Assembly: GCA_031296935.1 (NCBI GenBank) | Contig: JAVDPD010000003.1 | Coordinates: forward strand, 1-64,000 | From: Cerasicoccus maritimus | GTDB lineage: Bacteria > Verrucomicrobiota > Verrucomicrobiia > Opitutales > Cerasicoccaceae | Reading direction: 5' to 3' | Length of the DNA stretch: 64,000 nucleotides | Part shown: positions 61,829 to 64,000 of the stretch, in pieces | How positions within the stretch are numbered: position 1 is the stretch's first letter | Layout of the letters: each line of letters starts with the position of its first letter | Notes under the pieces: model-generated | What the model saw: only the letters and a program-made list of their open reading frames with translations | The model's database searches: none | What the model was told of the DNA's origin: nothing | Program-made: the position numbers and the translations under genes

Positions 61829-63571
61829 ATGCTAAAAACTGACATTGTCGCGGTGTTGGAGGACATTGCTGAGCTGCTGGAGTTGAAGGGGGAAAACCCG
61901 TTCAAGGTGCGCGCCTACCAGAGTGGCGCGCGTGCGCTGGAGGCCATGGAAGAGGAGCTGGGCGACGTGATTGCGGACGACCGCCTCGGTAAAATCAAAG
62001 GTATTGGCAAAGCGCTCGTCGAGAAAATCACCACCCTGCACGAGACAGGTGAGCTCGAATACTACGACAAGCTGCGGGACTCCGTGCCTGCGAGCATGAT
62101 CGAGCTGCTGACCATTCCCAATCTCGGCCCGAAGAAGATTAAAAAGCTCCACGATGCGCTGGGCATCGACAGCATCGACTCGCTCAGAGCCGCCTGCGAA
62201 GCGGGCAAGGTCGCCGAGATTCCCGGTTTCGGCGCGAAAACCGAGGAAAAGCTCCTGTCCGGCATCGCCAACCGCGAGGCCTATCAGGCACGCCACCACT
62301 GGTGGGAAGCAGCCGCCGTCGCCGAGCCGATTGTGGAGGGCCTTCGGGAACTGCCTGAAGTGCAGCGTGCGGAATCCGCCGGTAGCCTGCGCCGCATGCG
62401 CGAGACGGTGGGCGACCTGGATTTTATCGTGGCTTCGACGGATCCCAAGCCGGTCATGGACTGGTTTGTCGGGCTCGAGGAAATGGTTGAAGTCACTGCT
62501 CATGGACAAACGAAGTCCAGCGTTCGCTTTCACGGTGGCTTGCAGGCGGATTTGCGCGTGGTACCGCCGGAACAATTCGCCTTTGCGCTGCTCCATTTTA
62601 CTGGCAGCAAAGACCACAACGTGCGCATGCGCCAGCGTGCGCTGGAGCGTGGTTGGTCGCTCTCGGAATGGGGTCTCTTTGACAAGGATTCCAAGCCGGA
62701 AGATCCCGATCGTCAGTCCGTCATCGTGGCTGAAAGCGAGGAGGAGATTTACGCCAAGCTCGACATGAAGTGGGTCCCGCCCGAACTTCGCGAAGACCGA
62801 GGCGAGATCGAGGTCGGCGCGAAGGGCAGCTTTCCGCAACTCGTTGAAGTCGAAGATATTGTTGGTGTATTTCACAATCACACCACTGCTAGTGACGGCC
62901 GCAACACGCTGGAGGAAATGACCGCCGCCGCCGAGGCGCTAGGGCTCGAATACTTGGGCATTGCCGACCACTCCAAGGCCAGTTTTCAGGCCAGCGGGCT
63001 CGAGGAGGAGCGCCTCACTGCGCAGATCGAGAAAATCCGGGCGCTCAACGCCAGCGGAAAGTTCAAGTGCCATGTCTTCGCGGGGAGCGAGGTGGATATC
63101 CTCAAGGATGGGTCACTGGACTTTGACAACGACATGCTGGCGCAGCTGGATTACGTGGTTGCATCGGTCCACAACGCCCTCACATTGACCGAAGAGGAAA
63201 TGACTGCGCGCATCATCCGAGCCATTGAAAATGAACACGTCACCATGTTGGGACACATGACGGGGCGTTTGCTGCTTCGCCGCGAGCCCTACGCCGTGAA
63301 TGTAGGTAAGGTGATCGACGCCGCCATCGCGAACAACACCATTATCGAGCTCAATGCGAACCCCTGGCGTTTGGACATGGACTGGCGTCACTGGAAGGCC
63401 GCGTCCGAAAAGGGCCTGCTCTGCGCGATCAATCCCGACGCCCACGATACGGACGGCTTAGCGCTGTTTGTGGCTGGCGTCAACGTGGCGCGCAAAGGTT
63501 GGCTGGAGCCCAGGCATATCCTGAACTGCCGCCCGTTGGCTGAGGTTAAGCAGTATTTCGGTGTTGAGTAG
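61829..63571 (+). CDS. polX: DNA polymerase X family protein with PHP domain
   Basis: A 580-residue PolX. The N-terminus has helix-hairpin-helix motifs (about 8-60 and 85-150, '[13 protein letters not shown]', '[17 protein letters not shown]'). The nucleotidyltransferase palm follows, with '[20 protein letters not shown]' (Asp-x-Asp catalytic pair) and a third Asp in 'LQADLRVV'. Residues about 340-580 are a PHP phosphoesterase: '[18 protein letters not shown]', '[11 protein letters not shown]', 'GSEVDI', 'ASVHNA', 'NPDAHDT'. Bacterial PolX fills gaps in base-excision repair, and the PHP part gives 3'-5' exonuclease or end-processing activity. Standard length. ATG at 61829 is preferred over GTG at 61814. 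Confidence 0.95.
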   Translation: MLKTDIVAVLEDIAELLELKGENPFKVRAYQSGARALEAMEEELGDVIADDRLGKIKGIGKALVEKITTLHETGELEYYDKLRDSVPASMIELLTIPNLGPKKIKKLHDALGIDSIDSLRAACEAGKVAEIPGFGAKTEEKLLSGIANREAYQARHHWWEAAAVAEPIVEGLRELPEVQRAESAGSLRRMRETVGDLDFIVASTDPKPVMDWFVGLEEMVEVTAHGQTKSSVRFHGGLQADLRVVPPEQFAFALLHFTGSKDHNVRMRQRALERGWSLSEWGLFDKDSKPEDPDRQSVIVAESEEEIYAKLDMKWVPPELREDRGEIEVGAKGSFPQLVEVEDIVGVFHNHTTASDGRNTLEEMTAAAEALGLEYLGIADHSKASFQASGLEEERLTAQIEKIRALNASGKFKCHVFAGSEVDILKDGSLDFDNDMLAQLDYVVASVHNALTLTEEEMTARIIRAIENEHVTMLGHMTGRLLLRREPYAVNVGKVIDAAIANNTIIELNANPWRLDMDWRHWKAASEKGLLCAINPDAHDTDGLALFVAGVNVARKGWLEPRHILNCRPLAEVKQYFGVE

Positions 63572-63650
63572 GTTCGGCGTCGGCTCGTTTGAGGGGATGA
63601 AACTGCAGATTGGGGACAATTCGCGCGACCTCAGTCAGTTGGTTTGGCCA

Positions 63651-63687
63651 TTTGCCCAATGGGCAAATCCGGATGCGGAGGCATCCG
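63651..63687. terminator. possible bidirectional terminator, two small hairpins
   Basis: TTTGCCCA/TGGGCAAA (63651-63667) and CGGATGC-GGAG-GCATCCG (63670-63687) lie between the convergent polX and the partial gene. Neither has a T run, so termination is only a guess. Confidence 0.3.
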
Positions 63688-63706
63688 ACGGTGCAGCGGA
63701 ACGCTG

Positions 63707-64000
63707 CTATTTGAAGCGGGCCATGAGGGGGACGAGGACTTCGGTGACGACGCCTGCGCCGTTGTCGCGGGCGTGGCCACGGGCTACGGCGGACACCGTG
63801 CGTGCGGACTCGCTGTCTTCGCGGCCATCGGAAAAGGCGCGCTGGGCGAGTGACAAATAGGCTGTGCCGAAATCGAGGGCGACGGCGGCGAGGGCCGGGC
63901 TGTTGGAAATCTCTGCCGCCAAGCTGATGAGGATCGGGTTGTGCTGGCGAATTTGGCCATCCTCCTTCCAGTGTGGCTGGTCGGAATATTTGCCAATACC
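63707..64000 (-). CDS. hypothetical protein, C-terminal part, cut by window end
   Basis: The minus-strand frame is open to the window edge and encodes at least 97 residues ending '...TEVLVPLMARFK'. It contains 'QPHWKEDGQIRQHNPILISL', 'ALDFGTAYLSLAQRAF' and 'ARGHARDNGAGVVTEVLV'. The composition is that of a soluble helical protein. I recognise no family, and the start is outside the window. Alternative ATG-initiated frames here (63784-63996) are out of phase and look like shadows. Confidence 0.55.
   Translation of the reverse strand, partial: GIGKYSDQPHWKEDGQIRQHNPILISLAAEISNSPALAAVALDFGTAYLSLAQRAFSDGREDSESARTVSAVARGHARDNGAGVVTEVLVPLMARFK

Overview
The window reads as one contig of a free-living, probably marine or saprophytic, Gram-negative heterotroph of the Verrucomicrobiota (my best guess is an Opitutae/Puniceicoccales-type genome). 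This is inference. It rests on moderately high GC, a prepilin-like giant protein of the kind common in Verrucomicrobiota, a Rho factor with a lysine-rich and Asn/Arg/Gly-rich extension, a GH16 polysaccharidase with many CBM-like modules, AKKA-type lysine tails, and long palindromic intergenic repeats. No rRNA, tRNA or CRISPR was recognised.

Layout. 1-1.5 kb: a frameshifted IS630-type transposase, an orphan PIN-domain protein and a small membrane-anchored protein. 1.6-13.8 kb: housekeeping genes (transketolase with a clear promoter and terminator, mutL, a THUMP/RlmL-like RNA methyltransferase, coaE, rho), interrupted by an SHD1-like membrane protein and a three-gene operon (serine hydrolase, NAD-dependent epimerase, TIM-barrel isomerase). 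13.9-18.4 kb: a two-gene minus-strand unit with a 1220-residue PilX-like protein. 19.0-28.2 kb: a compact chemosensory operon (PatA-like regulator with DUF4388, CheY/PilH-like receiver, CheW, MCP with two HAMP-like regions, hybrid CheA with two Hpt domains and a receiver, CheW-DUF4388, CheW) with no cheR or cheB. It resembles Pil-Chp-type systems, and the divergent pilin-like unit fits that.

28.4-31.5 kb: a secreted GH16 enzyme. 31.7-38.1 kb: a MITE-like element, then a DeoR regulator divergent from a sugar operon (a TIM-barrel isomerase fused to an AlsE/Rpe-type epimerase, two zinc-type dehydrogenases, and an L-rhamnose isomerase broken by one missing base). 38.1-42.9 kb: accessory DNA with transposase relics, a TPR protein, an array of 23-bp units, an ankyrin protein and a dead IS110 element. 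42.9-49.8 kb: an esterase, a RecB-like nuclease/XPD-like helicase fusion, and a divergent KAS/hotdog dehydratase/Aat-like group whose start codons overlap. 50-56.8 kb: a TetR-controlled RND efflux operon. 56.9-64 kb: small membrane and zinc-ribbon proteins, a frameshifted lipoprotein, the GDP-fucose pair gmd-fcl, PolX, and a partial gene.

Recurring non-coding structure is the most unusual content: a 16-bp motif present in three exact copies and one near copy, palindromic 'AACCGCAGAG'-type elements, and the strict 23-bp periodic array at 39.47-39.65 kb. Three single-base reading-frame breaks (IS630 transposase, rhamnose isomerase, lipoprotein) are either recent pseudogenisation or assembly errors.
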